NCBI RefSeq assembly: GCF_000378165.1
Contig: NZ_KB899343.1
Span: 18,286 to 82,285, forward strand
Direction: 5' to 3'
Origin: Saccharibacter floricola DSM 15669
Lineage (GTDB): Bacteria; Pseudomonadota; Alphaproteobacteria; Acetobacterales; Acetobacteraceae
DNA length: 64,000 bases
Shown here: positions 28,316 to 37,536 of the stretch, piece after piece
How positions within the stretch are numbered: position 1 is the stretch's first letter
Layout: every line of letters starts with the position of its first letter
Notes under the pieces: model-generated
Databases searched by the model: none
Told to the model about the DNA's origin: nothing
What the model saw: only the letters and a program-made list of their open reading frames with translations
Position numbers and translations under genes: made by a program

Positions 28316-28753
28316 ATGGCCATTTCTTCAGGAAGAAGAGGCTTGAGGCGGACAGCTCGCCACCGCCCAGCATCTGATATTAATGTGACGCCGCTGGTGG
28401 ATGTCATGTTGGTGCTGCTCATCATCTTTATGGTGACAGCTCCGATGATGAGCAGCGGTGTGAATGTTGATTTGCCTAAAACAACGGCATCGCCGGTCAA
28501 TAGCGATAATCGCCCGATTACCGTATCACTTAAAAGCGATGGTGGGCTGTATCTGGGTGATGATGCTGTCAGCCGTGATGCGTTGCTGGACCGTTTGCGT
28601 CAGTTAGCTGGTAATGAAACCGGACGGCGTGTGTTTGTCCGTGCTGATTCCAAAATTGATTATGGGCAGGTCATGCAGCTGATGGGGCAAATTACGGCAG
28701 GTGGCTTTAATCATGTCGCGCTTTTAGCCCAACAACCCCAGAGCAGTCCGTAA
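28316..28753 (+). CDS. tolR: Tol-Pal protein TolR
   Basis: 145-aa ExbD/TolR-family protein with one membrane segment (about residues 25-45) that contains the conserved proton-path Asp in [19 protein letters not shown], followed by a periplasmic domain that binds peptidoglycan. The ATG at 28316 follows the tolQ stop by 4 nt. Length is normal. Confidence 0.95.
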   Translation: MAISSGRRGLRRTARHRPASDINVTPLVDVMLVLLIIFMVTAPMMSSGVNVDLPKTTASPVNSDNRPITVSLKSDGGLYLGDDAVSRDALLDRLRQLAGNETGRRVFVRADSKIDYGQVMQLMGQITAGGFNHVALLAQQPQSSP

Positions 28754-28766
28754 GGAGGTCTCCCTC

Positions 28767-29780
28767 GTGGCGTCTTCTCCTCTGTTAGCAGAGACACCTT
28801 CGGTTCGGCTTCCTCGTGACGAGGGCAGTGCGGTCTGGGGCTGTGTCATCCTTTCCTCTCTTATTCACGGGGGGGGGCTTTTTCTGCTTCTTTGGCACTG
28901 GAACTCTCCTCCATTGCCTGAGCCAAAGCCAGAACAGCCGGTTGAGATGGTGTATGAAGCAACACCGTCTTCCAGCGTGTCGGCACGTGCCTCTCAAAAG
29001 GCACAGGTGCCGGCCCCTCCAGCGCCGACGGAGGTCAAAGCGCCTCCAACGCCTGAGCCACCAAAGCCTGCCCCACCTGAACCAACACCTCCGGTTCCTC
29101 CTCCTCCGCCAGAGGCGCAGGCATCGCCTGAGCCAACACCTAAACAGGCTTTAACACCGGTTCAGCAAAAAGCGCCGCCGAGTGAAAAAGGTGAGGTAAG
29201 CGAAAAGCCAAAGCCAGCTCATAAGACGCAGGCAAAACCTGCGCAAATTAAGGCAGCGGAGCATCAGGTTGAAAAACCGCCTGCTAAACCACAGCCATCG
29301 CAAACGCACCAAGCCCACGAGGCGCCGAAACATCAAGCTGATAGTCACTCGCTCCTGGCGACATTGGAGAGCTTCCGTACCGAGCAGAAGCAGGACCATC
29401 CACCGCGTGCGCAGGCCAATCCTCAACAGGGTGGGTCGCGTTTGGGAGGTGGTCGTCCTGATGGGGATACGCGTGCATTAACCAGTGGTGAGCAAAACGC
29501 TATTGGAAGCTCCGTGCAGCGTTGTTATCAAGAAGATACAGCGGCGCGGAATTATGCGCATTTTGAGGCGCATCTTATTGTGACTGTTGATGGAGCGGGT
29601 GAGGCGCACCTCGTTTCCTTTGCGCCAGAGACGGCCACGCGGATGGCGGCAGATCCGTCTTATCGCGTTCAGGCAGAACGGGCTCGTGCGGCTGTCTTGA
29701 GCCCCGTCTGTGCACGTTTGCCTATTCCGTCCCGTATGTTGGGGCAAAGGCGGCAATTTCGTTTTGTCTTCAAGCCCTGA
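28767..29780 (+). CDS. tolA: Tol-Pal bridging protein TolA
   Basis: 337-aa protein with an N-terminal membrane segment (about residues 22-42), a long Pro/Ala/Lys/Gln-rich linker (about 50-220) instead of the Ala/Lys helix of enterobacterial TolA, and a C-terminal TonB/TolA-like domain (about 240-337) ending in FRFVFKP. It spans the periplasm to reach Pal and TolB. The GTG start at 28767 is preceded by a perfect AAGGAGGT. Confidence 0.88.
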   Translation: MASSPLLAETPSVRLPRDEGSAVWGCVILSSLIHGGGLFLLLWHWNSPPLPEPKPEQPVEMVYEATPSSSVSARASQKAQVPAPPAPTEVKAPPTPEPPKPAPPEPTPPVPPPPPEAQASPEPTPKQALTPVQQKAPPSEKGEVSEKPKPAHKTQAKPAQIKAAEHQVEKPPAKPQPSQTHQAHEAPKHQADSHSLLATLESFRTEQKQDHPPRAQANPQQGGSRLGGGRPDGDTRALTSGEQNAIGSSVQRCYQEDTAARNYAHFEAHLIVTVDGAGEAHLVSFAPETATRMAADPSYRVQAERARAAVLSPVCARLPIPSRMLGQRRQFRFVFKP

Positions 29781-29800
29781 TTTTCAAGAGGTATCTGCAC

Positions 29801-31156
29801 ATGTCCTTTTTTTCTAACAAGGAAGCTGAAGCGCTTAAGGCACATTTTTCACGGCGTTCTCTATTGGGTGGTTTAGCGGCGGGCGGCGTTATCGCTTCCC
29901 CATTGCGCGCTTTAGCCCAAGGAAACAGTGCTTCGAGCCCTGAGATTACGGTCGCTAATGCGCATCAAGCACCGATCCCCATCATTGTGCCTGACTTCGG
30001 GCCGGGCGTGGGGCAGCGTATTGCGAGCGTGATTGCTGCAGACTTGGGCAATACAGGTCTGTTTCAGATCTTACCGGGCGAGGTGCCCCCCAATGTTCAG
30101 CCTGACTTTAGAGCCTTAAAAGCGCGTGGCGCGCGGGCTGCGGTAGCTGGTACCGTGGTTGAAAGCGGGCAGCTTCGTGTTGAAATGCGCCTTTGGGACG
30201 TACTGGTTGGGCAGCAAATCCAAGGGACGGCCTACACGGCTCCAGTCGCGGATTGGCGCCGTATTGCCCATATCATCGCTGATGTTATTTATCAGCGCTT
30301 GATGGGTGAAGAAGGCTATTTTGATACACGGATCGCCTACGTCGCGCGTACGGGGCCACGGCGGCGCCAGACCACCCGTCTTGCTATTATGGACCAAGAC
30401 GGGATGAATCCTCATATGTTGACTGATGGGCGCTGGCTGACGTTGGAGCCGCGCTTTAGCCCTGTGAGTGAGGAAATTGCGTTCCTCTCTTACGCGCAAG
30501 ACCGCCCTCGTGTGTATACATACGATATTAACTCTGGCCGTCAGCGCATGTTAGGGGCGTTTGAAGGGATTTCGTTTGCCCCACGTTTTGCGCCTCATGG
30601 CAAGGCAATTATTTTGTCAGCGACGACCTCCGATGGTGGAGCGGATCTGTATCAGGTTGATTTGGCCAGTCAGCAGCGGCGTCGGTTGACGAGCTCCCCG
30701 GGGGTGATTGATACAAGCCCGTGTTATAGTCCAGATGGTCAGCAAATTGTCTTTAACTCTGACCGTGGCGGTAGCCCGCAGCTCTACGTTATGAGTGCTT
30801 CAGGTGACGGTGCCCGTCGTATTTCCTATGGGGCGGGGCGCTATGGATCGCCGGTTTGGTCTCCCCGTGGCGATGTGATTGCGTTTACGCGTATTCATCA
30901 AGGACGCTTCTCCCTGGGGGTGATGAATCCTGATGGCACCGGGGAGCGTATTCTCACAGAAGGCTTTACGGTGGAGAGTCCAAGCTTTGCACCAAATGGT
31001 CGTGCGTTGACCTTTTGTCGGCAGAGTGAAGCAGGCGCTGGAGGTGCTGGCTTTACATCAACGATTGGGGTTATTGATGTTGCTGGGTTTAATGAACATA
31101 TCTTACCTACGGCGACGGGTGCTTCTGACCCAGCATGGTCACCAAAACGGCGTTGA
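29801..31156 (+). CDS. tolB: Tol-Pal beta-propeller protein TolB with a Tat-like signal
   Basis: 451-aa periplasmic protein that binds Pal. The N-terminal alpha/beta domain (about residues 55-175) is followed by the six-bladed propeller with TolB repeat motifs such as PRFSPVSEEIAFLSY, SPCYSPDGQQIVFNSDRGG and GSPVWSPRGDVIAFTR. The signal region starts with about 17 polar residues, then FSRRSLLGGLAAGG and ends near ALAQG, a twin-arginine-like arrangement rather than a plain Sec signal. AGAGG precedes the ATG by about 10 nt. Confidence 0.93.
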   Translation: MSFFSNKEAEALKAHFSRRSLLGGLAAGGVIASPLRALAQGNSASSPEITVANAHQAPIPIIVPDFGPGVGQRIASVIAADLGNTGLFQILPGEVPPNVQPDFRALKARGARAAVAGTVVESGQLRVEMRLWDVLVGQQIQGTAYTAPVADWRRIAHIIADVIYQRLMGEEGYFDTRIAYVARTGPRRRQTTRLAIMDQDGMNPHMLTDGRWLTLEPRFSPVSEEIAFLSYAQDRPRVYTYDINSGRQRMLGAFEGISFAPRFAPHGKAIILSATTSDGGADLYQVDLASQQRRRLTSSPGVIDTSPCYSPDGQQIVFNSDRGGSPQLYVMSASGDGARRISYGAGRYGSPVWSPRGDVIAFTRIHQGRFSLGVMNPDGTGERILTEGFTVESPSFAPNGRALTFCRQSEAGAGGAGFTSTIGVIDVAGFNEHILPTATGASDPAWSPKRR

Positions 31157-31227
31157 TTTCGTTCTTGTGTTTTAGGGAAATAAAGCGCAGGTTTTTCTAG
31201 TATTTTATAAATACCGTAGAGGTTGAG

Positions 31228-31716
31228 ATGAAAAGTTTTAAGACATGTGCGGCATTGGGTATTGCTTTAGCTTTGACAGCATGCAGTGGCGATCATGATA
31301 AGCATGACGTTGGCGGGACAGGCCAGGATGTGGCCCCTCAGGTCAATGCCGGCCCTGTTCCAGGTAGTGAAGCAGACCTCGTTGCGAGCGCTGGGGACCG
31401 TGTGTACTTTGCTCTGAATCAGAATCAGATTAGCGGTGAAGCACGCGTGACACTGGATAAGCAGGCTGCTTGGCTGGCCCGTTATCCACAAGTTAATGTG
31501 TTGATCGCTGGTAACTGCGATGATCGTGGGACGGAGGAATATAACATTGCTCTGGGTCAGCGTCGTGCCAATGCCGCTCGTGAATATCTTGAGTCGAAAG
31601 GTGTGAACGCACAGCGCATCTCAACTATTTCTTATGGTAAGGATCGCCCTGCTGTCGACGGTGATAGCCAGGATGCATGGGCCCAGAATCGTAACGCGAT
31701 TACATCCGTACGCTGA
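31228..31716 (+). CDS. pal: Peptidoglycan-associated lipoprotein Pal
   Basis: 162-aa outer-membrane lipoprotein with lipobox LTAC (lipidated Cys near residue 19) and a C-terminal OmpA-like domain that binds peptidoglycan. The usual GHCDERGT motif appears as GNCDDRGTEEYNIALGQRRA, keeping the Asp and Arg that contact diaminopimelate. A 71-nt gap separates it from tolB; within it GTATTT-TAT-AAATAC (31200-31214) forms a small palindrome just upstream of the ribosome binding site GAGGTTGAG. Confidence 0.95.
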   Translation: MKSFKTCAALGIALALTACSGDHDKHDVGGTGQDVAPQVNAGPVPGSEADLVASAGDRVYFALNQNQISGEARVTLDKQAAWLARYPQVNVLIAGNCDDRGTEEYNIALGQRRANAAREYLESKGVNAQRISTISYGKDRPAVDGDSQDAWAQNRNAITSVR

Positions 31717-31759
31717 GTTCATGAGTTCTGATACTCATCTGTTCTGTAAAGGTTGATTG

Positions 31760-31797
31760 GTCGGGTTGAGCAGCTTATTGCTTAACCCGACTTTTTT
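31760..31797 (+). terminator. Rho-independent terminator after pal
   Basis: GTCGGGTTGAGC pairs with GCTTAACCCGAC (one G-U) around an 8-nt loop, followed by six T. Transcription of cpoB immediately downstream therefore probably relies partly on read-through or a separate promoter. Confidence 0.9.
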
Positions 31798-31814
31798 ATG
31801 TGAGGGAAATGTTC

Positions 31815-32705
31815 ATGTCCCGTTTAGCTGCGTCTTCTATGCTGCGTTTGGCGGTGCTCTCGGTAGTGCTTGGTGGGTCAATGGCTGGGCCTGTGGCTTC
31901 TGCCGATGATGAAGGGCTGTCGCGTGAAGCGATTATGCGCCAGCACCAGCATCTTGCCCAACAAAATGGCGGGGGAGACGAGCCGGCGAGTGAGAACGTA
32001 GATGGGGAAAGCTTGGCACCACCTCTTGCGGCTTCAGACGAAGGCAATGGCTCTTCCCAAGGGAAGGTGACGAAAAAAGCGGGCGGTGACCTTGTGACGC
32101 GTTTATTGGAGCGTGTCAGTGCTTTAGAGGGGCAAGTGCGAACCTTACGTGGTGATGTTGACCAGCTTACGAATCAAGTTCATCAGGATGAGGCTAATAC
32201 GAGCAAGCAGCTCAGTGATATGCAGTTTGCTCAACAAGGGGCGGCTCCACGTCATGCCGCTGCTGTTGCAGCTCCAGCAGTTGTAAATGAGGAGCATAAA
32301 TCAGCGAACAGTTCCGTTTCTACGGCTAAGCAAAATCTTCATGATGGTGCTCTTGCGATCAAAGCCCATCATTATGATGAGGCGGAGCGGCTTGCACGGG
32401 AGGCGTTGAAAACGGCCCATAGTAGCTGGGGTAAAACTGAAGCTCAGTTTTTGTTAGCGCAGTCTCTCGCAGGTAAAAAAGCCTATCAAAAAGCAGCACT
32501 CGCTTATTATGATACGTACAGCAAAGACCCTCAGTCTAAACGTGCTCCTGAAGCCTTGTTAGGTGTGTCAGGTGCGATGCTTGCGCTGAAGGATAAGAAC
32601 TCAGCGTGCGAAGCATTGCAACGTCTGAAACATGAGTTCCCTAATGCACCAGAGCGCGTTAAAGCGTCTGAAAAAGTCTTCCGCGCACGTGCAGCCTGTC
32701 AGTGA
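31815..32705 (+). CDS. cpoB: Cell division coordinator CpoB (YbgF)
   Basis: 296-aa periplasmic protein with a signal peptide (about residues 1-32), an N-terminal coiled-coil segment (LLERVSALEGQVRTLRGDVDQL region near 95-125) and C-terminal tetratricopeptide repeats (about 175-296). This is the usual last member of the tol-pal cluster, linking cell wall synthesis to outer membrane constriction. GAGGG 8 nt upstream supports ATG 31815 over the GTG at 31800 and ATG 31809. Confidence 0.88.
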   Translation: MSRLAASSMLRLAVLSVVLGGSMAGPVASADDEGLSREAIMRQHQHLAQQNGGGDEPASENVDGESLAPPLAASDEGNGSSQGKVTKKAGGDLVTRLLERVSALEGQVRTLRGDVDQLTNQVHQDEANTSKQLSDMQFAQQGAAPRHAAAVAAPAVVNEEHKSANSSVSTAKQNLHDGALAIKAHHYDEAERLAREALKTAHSSWGKTEAQFLLAQSLAGKKAYQKAALAYYDTYSKDPQSKRAPEALLGVSGAMLALKDKNSACEALQRLKHEFPNAPERVKASEKVFRARAACQ

Positions 32706-33927
32706 GAATGAATTTTTAGCGCTCATTGAGCCGCTGGGGCCATTTCCGCCTGACTGTCCAGAAACGCCCGTTATGCTGGCTGTGTCAGGAGGAGCGGACT
32801 CGATGGCGTTGGCTGTTATGGCACGTCGTTGGCGCCGTTATGTGGTAGCCCTTGTGGTGGATCATGGTTTGCGGGCGGAATCTCCAGCTGAAGCGCAACA
32901 AACCTGCGCCCGATTGGCGGCATTAGATGTGCCATCACAGCTCGTTACGTTGAGAACACTTGCTTCTGGAAGTACGCAAGAACAAGCGCGAATAGCGCGC
33001 TTTCAATGTCTGGAACGCGCTTGTGTTCAGGCAGGTGGACATGTTCTGCTTGTTGCTCATCACGCAGCGGATCAAGAAGAAACGGTGATGATGCGTCAGG
33101 AGCGTGCGAGTGGATTTGGTGGGCTGTGTGGTATGGCACCACGAGCTGTACGAGAGCGGATCGCTGTCGTGCGGCCTCTGCTGAGAGTAAGGCCAGAACG
33201 TTTGCGAGCAACCTTGCGAACGGCCGGCGTCAATTGGTGCGAAGACCCGTCTAATCAAAAACGTCATTATCGTCGTGTGCAAATACGTCAAGATATGACG
33301 CCGTCTCAGCGGGAAGAGATGACAGCGTTGAACGGTCAGGCGCTTGCTCGCCAAAAGAAACGCGACCAGCAGGTGGCTCAGTGGCTAGCAGAACAGATAG
33401 TCTGGCATCCTGAAGGCTGGGTGAGCCTTAACCGCTCTGCTTGGGAGATGATGAATAAGGATGGTATGTTAGATGGCCTTGCGCGATTGATAAAACTGAT
33501 CGGTGGACGGCTTTATGAGGCCAATAGAGAGGCCGTTCAGCGTTTATGGCAACAGGGTTGTGGAACGCTTGGTGGTGTGTGTGTCACATGGCGTGAGGCG
33601 CATCAGGACATTGTTCTGTTGCGTGAGCAACGCGGGGTCGCTGCGGGTGTAGCGGCTCAGACGGGCCAGCGATGGGATGGCCGGTGGCGGTATCTGGGCC
33701 CTGATCAAACCTCTTGCCAGATTGCGGCTTTAGGGCAAGCAACATGTTTTTTACGACAGGGGCGAGAAGTGCCGTCTGCTGTGTTACAAACTGTTCCAGC
33801 CTTGTGGTGTGAGGAAGAGGTGGTTGCTGTCCCTGAAGAAGCACGTGGGCTCGATGGTCGTATACCACGCTGTTCTTTTGTGTGGGAGAGCGGTGTTCCG
33901 GTGACGGGAGAGCGTTCTTTTGGTTAA
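32689..33927 (+). CDS. tilS: tRNA(Ile)-lysidine synthetase TilS
   Basis: About 412-aa enzyme that converts C34 of tRNA-Ile(CAU) to lysidine. The N-type ATP pyrophosphatase loop SGGADSMAL sits at residues 33-41, followed by the VDHGLRAES segment, HHAADQEETVMMR near 120 and RPLLRVRPERLRATL near 164. The C-terminal third is divergent. The start is uncertain: the GTG at 32689 gives the normal N-terminus but overlaps cpoB by 17 nt without a strong ribosome binding site; ATG 32632 would add 19 residues. Confidence 0.9.
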   Translation: MQPVSENEFLALIEPLGPFPPDCPETPVMLAVSGGADSMALAVMARRWRRYVVALVVDHGLRAESPAEAQQTCARLAALDVPSQLVTLRTLASGSTQEQARIARFQCLERACVQAGGHVLLVAHHAADQEETVMMRQERASGFGGLCGMAPRAVRERIAVVRPLLRVRPERLRATLRTAGVNWCEDPSNQKRHYRRVQIRQDMTPSQREEMTALNGQALARQKKRDQQVAQWLAEQIVWHPEGWVSLNRSAWEMMNKDGMLDGLARLIKLIGGRLYEANREAVQRLWQQGCGTLGGVCVTWREAHQDIVLLREQRGVAAGVAAQTGQRWDGRWRYLGPDQTSCQIAALGQATCFLRQGREVPSAVLQTVPALWCEEEVVAVPEEARGLDGRIPRCSFVWESGVPVTGERSFG

Positions 33928-34032
33928 AACAGGCCTTCATAGGGCGATAAAAGCGCTTTTCTCTGATTAAAGGGGTAGGATCATTGCAGGAAATGCCTAT
34001 CTTTAGAGAGATGAGTTGTAAGAGAACGGATT

Positions 34033-34046
34033 GCCGGACATCCGGC
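34033..34046. other. GC-rich palindrome in the ftsH leader
   Basis: GCCGGA-CA-TCCGGC, 6-bp arms, centred about 30 nt before the ftsH start. It could be a small leader hairpin or a protein-binding site. The tilS-ftsH gap (142 nt) otherwise shows no recognised heat-shock promoter. Confidence 0.35.
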
Positions 34047-34069
34047 TTTCGTGAAATCATGAGAGTAAG

Positions 34070-35944
34070 ATGAACAACATCGGTCGTAATGCCGCGATCT
34101 GGGTGGTTATCGTTATGGCCGTCATCGTCGTGCTGACAGCGTTTCAGCCTGGTGGCAGCCATAAAGCGGTCCAACAGATTGCCTATTCTGATTTTGTCCA
34201 CGATGTGGACCAGCATGACGTGCGTTCTGTGGCGATCCGTGACCAGAACATCTCAGGTGTCCTGACAAACGGAACGTCTTTTGAGACATACGCTCCGCCA
34301 GATCCTTCTTTAGTGCCACGTTTGACGTCGGCAGGGATTGAGGTGAAGGCGCAGCCTCCACAGAGTGATGAGAGTCCTTTCCTCCGCTATGTCGCTGCTT
34401 ATCTGCCTATTCTGTTGATTCTTGGGATTGGCTTCATGATCTTCCGCCAGATGCAAAATGGCGGTGCGGGTGGTCGTGGTGCGATGGGCTTCGGAAAGTC
34501 GCGCGCCAAGATGATGACCGAGCAAAAAGGTCGTGTGACATTTGATGATGTCGCTGGGGTTGAGGAAGCGAAAGAAGAGCTTGTGGAGATTGTGGATTTT
34601 CTGAAAAATCCTCAAAAATTCACAAAGCTTGGCGGGAGAATTCCCAAAGGGGTGCTGCTGACAGGCCCTCCTGGGACGGGGAAGACCTTGCTCGCACGTT
34701 CTGTTGCGGGTGAAGCGAATGTTCCCTTCTTTAGTGTTTCTGGCTCAGACTTCGTTGAAATGTTCGTGGGTGTCGGGGCATCGCGTGTCCGTGACATGTT
34801 CGAGCAAGGTAAGAAGTCTGCTCCATGCATTATCTTCATTGATGAGATTGATGCTGTTGGGCGGAGCCGTGGCTCAGGAATTGGCGGCGGCAATGATGAG
34901 CGCGAACAAACGCTTAATCAGATGCTGGTCGAAATGGATGGGTTTGAGAGTAATGAGGGCGTGATCCTGATTGCTGCGACGAACCGTCCTGATGTTCTTG
35001 ATCCTGCCTTACTGCGTCCCGGTCGTTTTGACCGCCAGGTGGTGGTCTCTAACCCCGATGTGGATGGGCGTGAGAAGATTCTTCAGGTTCATATGAAGAA
35101 AGTGCCGCTTTCATCTGATGTGGATCCACGCATTATTGCGCGTGGAACGCCGGGCTTCTCTGGTGCTGAATTAGCCAATCTGGTGAATGAGGCCGCCTTG
35201 TTCGCTGCGCGTCAAAATGCGCGCTCTGTCACGATGGATCATTTTGAAGAGGCACGCGATAAAGTGCTGATGGGGGCAGAACGCCGCTCCATGGTCATGA
35301 CAGAAGAAGAGAAGCGATCCACGGCTTATCATGAAGCGGGGCATGCTTTGGCAGGCTATCATACGCCAGGGAGTGTTCCTATTCATAAGGTGACGATCTT
35401 GCCGCGTGGCCCGGCTTTGGGTGTGACGTTCTTCCTGCCGGAGAAGGATGACATTTCTTATAAGCGTCAACGTTGCATGGCTGACCTTGTTGTGAGTGTT
35501 GGTGGGCGTATTGCTGAAGATGTCATTTACGGGCATGACCAAGTGAGTGCTGGGGCTGCGGGGGATATTCAATCTCTGACAAAGCTTGCGCGCAATATGG
35601 TGATGCGCTTCGGGATGAGTGATCGCATTGGTATGATTGATTGTGCTGACTTGCGGATGGTCTCTCCTGAGACACATCATCAGATTGATGAAGAAGTGCG
35701 TCGCTTGTCCGATACTGCTTATGAGCAGTGCCGTCAGCTGATCTTGTCGCATCTGGATGAGTTACACCGTATTACCGATGCCTTGATGGAATATGAGACC
35801 ATTACGGGAGAAGAAGTCGGGAAAATCATCCGTGGTGAGCCATTAAACCGCGACGAAGAGACGCACTCTTATAATGGCCGTCGTCCTTCTGTACCTTCAA
35901 GTGGGGCTCCTGCAGGGGGTCTACCGGTGCCACAACCCGGCTGA
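34070..35944 (+). CDS. ftsH: ATP-dependent membrane zinc protease FtsH
   Basis: 624-aa inner-membrane AAA protease. Two membrane segments (about residues 8-24 and 108-126) flank a short periplasmic domain. Walker A GPPGTGKT at 199-206, Walker [12 protein letters not shown] near 254-264, second region of homology near 305-320, and the zinc motif HEAGH at 421-425 are intact. The C-terminal tail is Pro/Gly-rich. The tilS-ftsH-glmM order is conserved in alphaproteobacteria. Confidence 0.97.
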   Translation: MNNIGRNAAIWVVIVMAVIVVLTAFQPGGSHKAVQQIAYSDFVHDVDQHDVRSVAIRDQNISGVLTNGTSFETYAPPDPSLVPRLTSAGIEVKAQPPQSDESPFLRYVAAYLPILLILGIGFMIFRQMQNGGAGGRGAMGFGKSRAKMMTEQKGRVTFDDVAGVEEAKEELVEIVDFLKNPQKFTKLGGRIPKGVLLTGPPGTGKTLLARSVAGEANVPFFSVSGSDFVEMFVGVGASRVRDMFEQGKKSAPCIIFIDEIDAVGRSRGSGIGGGNDEREQTLNQMLVEMDGFESNEGVILIAATNRPDVLDPALLRPGRFDRQVVVSNPDVDGREKILQVHMKKVPLSSDVDPRIIARGTPGFSGAELANLVNEAALFAARQNARSVTMDHFEEARDKVLMGAERRSMVMTEEEKRSTAYHEAGHALAGYHTPGSVPIHKVTILPRGPALGVTFFLPEKDDISYKRQRCMADLVVSVGGRIAEDVIYGHDQVSAGAAGDIQSLTKLARNMVMRFGMSDRIGMIDCADLRMVSPETHHQIDEEVRRLSDTAYEQCRQLILSHLDELHRITDALMEYETITGEEVGKIIRGEPLNRDEETHSYNGRRPSVPSSGAPAGGLPVPQPG

Positions 35945-35974
35945 TAGGCGTTTTTAAAAAGACGTTTAACGAGG

Positions 35975-36012
35975 CAGGCGTATGACGAGAAGGTTCGTTA
36001 TACGCCTGTTTT
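35975..36012 (+). terminator. Terminator hairpin after ftsH
   Basis: CAGGCGTATGACGA pairs with TCGTTATACGCCTG (one G-U) around a short loop, followed by TTTTGTGTT. It separates ftsH from glmM, implying an independent glmM promoter in the next 90 nt. Confidence 0.7.
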
Positions 36013-36104
36013 GTGTTAAAGGCGTCAGATTATTATTGATGCACAGGGTTGCATTCTGAATTGTCGGATCGACGCGATGTGACGGGTGAGAGAGGGACGT
36101 ATTC

Positions 36105-37466
36105 ATGGCTGGTAAGCGAGTATTTTTTGGTACAGATGGTATTCGCGGTCAGGCTAATACGTCTCCGATGACCGTAGAGGTCGCCCAAAAGCTTGGCCAA
36201 GCGGCGGGAATACAATTTACAACGCAGTCTAACCATCGCCATACGGTGATTGTCGGTAAAGATACGCGTCTTTCAGGGTATATGATTGAATGCGCCTTGG
36301 TGTCGGGTTTCTTAGCCGCTGGGATGGATGTCATTCTTGTTGGCCCCCTTCCGACGCCAGCCGTCGCTTTTCTGACCCGTTCTTTGCGGGCGGATTTGGG
36401 CGTGATGATTTCTGCATCCCATAATCCGTTTACGGATAATGGAATTAAGCTTTTTGGCCCTGATGGTTTTAAGCTGTCCGATGCGATGGAAGCGGATATC
36501 GAAGGCCTAATGCAGCAAGATTTGTCGGGGAAATTGGCAACGCCTGAACATATCGGTAAAGCGTCTCGCCTAACGGATGCTGCGGGGCGGTATGTGGAAA
36601 ATGTGAAATTCTCCTTCCCGCGTGGGCTGCGTTTAGATGGGCTTAAAATCGTTCTCGATTGTGCGAATGGTTCTGCTTACCGTGTTGCCCCTGCTGCTTT
36701 GTGGGAGCTGGGGGCTGAGGTGATTTCCATCGGCTGCCATCCAGATGGGGTGAATATTAACGATGGCGTTGGCTCTACACATCCACAGCGTATGTGTGCG
36801 GCGGTAAAAGAGCACGGCGCGCATTGTGGGATCGCTTTAGATGGCGATGCAGACCGTGTTCTTTTTGCCGATGAAGAAGGACATTTGGTGGATGGAGACC
36901 AGATTCTTGGTCTTATTGCGGCATCATGGCATGAGCAGGGGCGCCTGAGAGGGCAGGAAGTTGTCGCAACGGTTATGTCCAATATGGGGTTAGAAAAATA
37001 TCTCCAAACGATGGGACTGGCGTTGCATCGTACAGCTGTGGGCGACCGTTATGTGGTGGAGCGTATGCGCCAGGTGGAGGCGAATTTAGGCGGCGAGCAA
37101 TCTGGCCATATGGTATTGTCTGATTACGGCACAACAGGCGATGGTTTGCTGGCGGCACTACAAGTTTTAGCGGTTATGGTCGCGAAAGATCAAACTGCCA
37201 GCCAAGTTTGCCGGATCTTTAAGCCTTATCCTCAGCTTTTGGAAAATGTGCGCTACACGGGTGAAAATCCACTTAGAAGCTCTGAAGTGGCTGAGATTAG
37301 CCAATGGGCTGCGTCTATTTTAGGCGATCAAGGGCGGCTCGTGCTCCGTGCTAGTGGGACTGAGCCGTTGATCCGTATTATGGTCGAAGCTCAGAATGAG
37401 GAGACCGTACGGGAAGTGGTGCAGCAGGTTCGTGAAAAGATTTGCCGTGTGATTTCTGTAGCGTAA
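36105..37466 (+). CDS. glmM: Phosphoglucosamine mutase GlmM
   Basis: 453-aa enzyme interconverting glucosamine-6-phosphate and glucosamine-1-phosphate for peptidoglycan and LPS precursors. The FGTDGIRG opening, the phosphoserine loop SASHNP (catalytic Ser105), the Mg-binding [11 protein letters not shown] near residue 243-253 and the [15 protein letters not shown] phosphate-binding loop near the C-terminus are all present. It is convergent with the CtrA-like gene. Confidence 0.96.
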   Translation: MAGKRVFFGTDGIRGQANTSPMTVEVAQKLGQAAGIQFTTQSNHRHTVIVGKDTRLSGYMIECALVSGFLAAGMDVILVGPLPTPAVAFLTRSLRADLGVMISASHNPFTDNGIKLFGPDGFKLSDAMEADIEGLMQQDLSGKLATPEHIGKASRLTDAAGRYVENVKFSFPRGLRLDGLKIVLDCANGSAYRVAPAALWELGAEVISIGCHPDGVNINDGVGSTHPQRMCAAVKEHGAHCGIALDGDADRVLFADEEGHLVDGDQILGLIAASWHEQGRLRGQEVVATVMSNMGLEKYLQTMGLALHRTAVGDRYVVERMRQVEANLGGEQSGHMVLSDYGTTGDGLLAALQVLAVMVAKDQTASQVCRIFKPYPQLLENVRYTGENPLRSSEVAEISQWAASILGDQGRLVLRASGTEPLIRIMVEAQNEETVREVVQQVREKICRVISVA

Positions 37467-37472
37467 CTGACG

Positions 37473-37524
37473 ACAGCAACACGTCTCTTATGTGGCTTTA
37501 TCAACATAAGAGACGTGTTGCTGT
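37473..37524. terminator. Perfect 21-bp inverted repeat between glmM and the CtrA-like gene
   Basis: ACAGCAACACGTCTC plus TTATGT forms a perfect 21-bp stem with its complement at 37504-37524 around a 10-nt loop. It starts 7 nt after the glmM stop and ends 13 nt before the stop of the convergent gene. No strong T tract follows on either side, but the position suggests a bidirectional terminator. Confidence 0.7.
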
Positions 37525-37536
37525 AAGAGAACGTTT

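Noticed and set aside
33584..34216. 210-codon minus-strand ORF spanning tilS and ftsH
   Set aside because: Antisense to two conserved genes; no motif.
35171..35752. 193-codon minus-strand ORF
   Set aside because: Antisense to the protease domain of ftsH.
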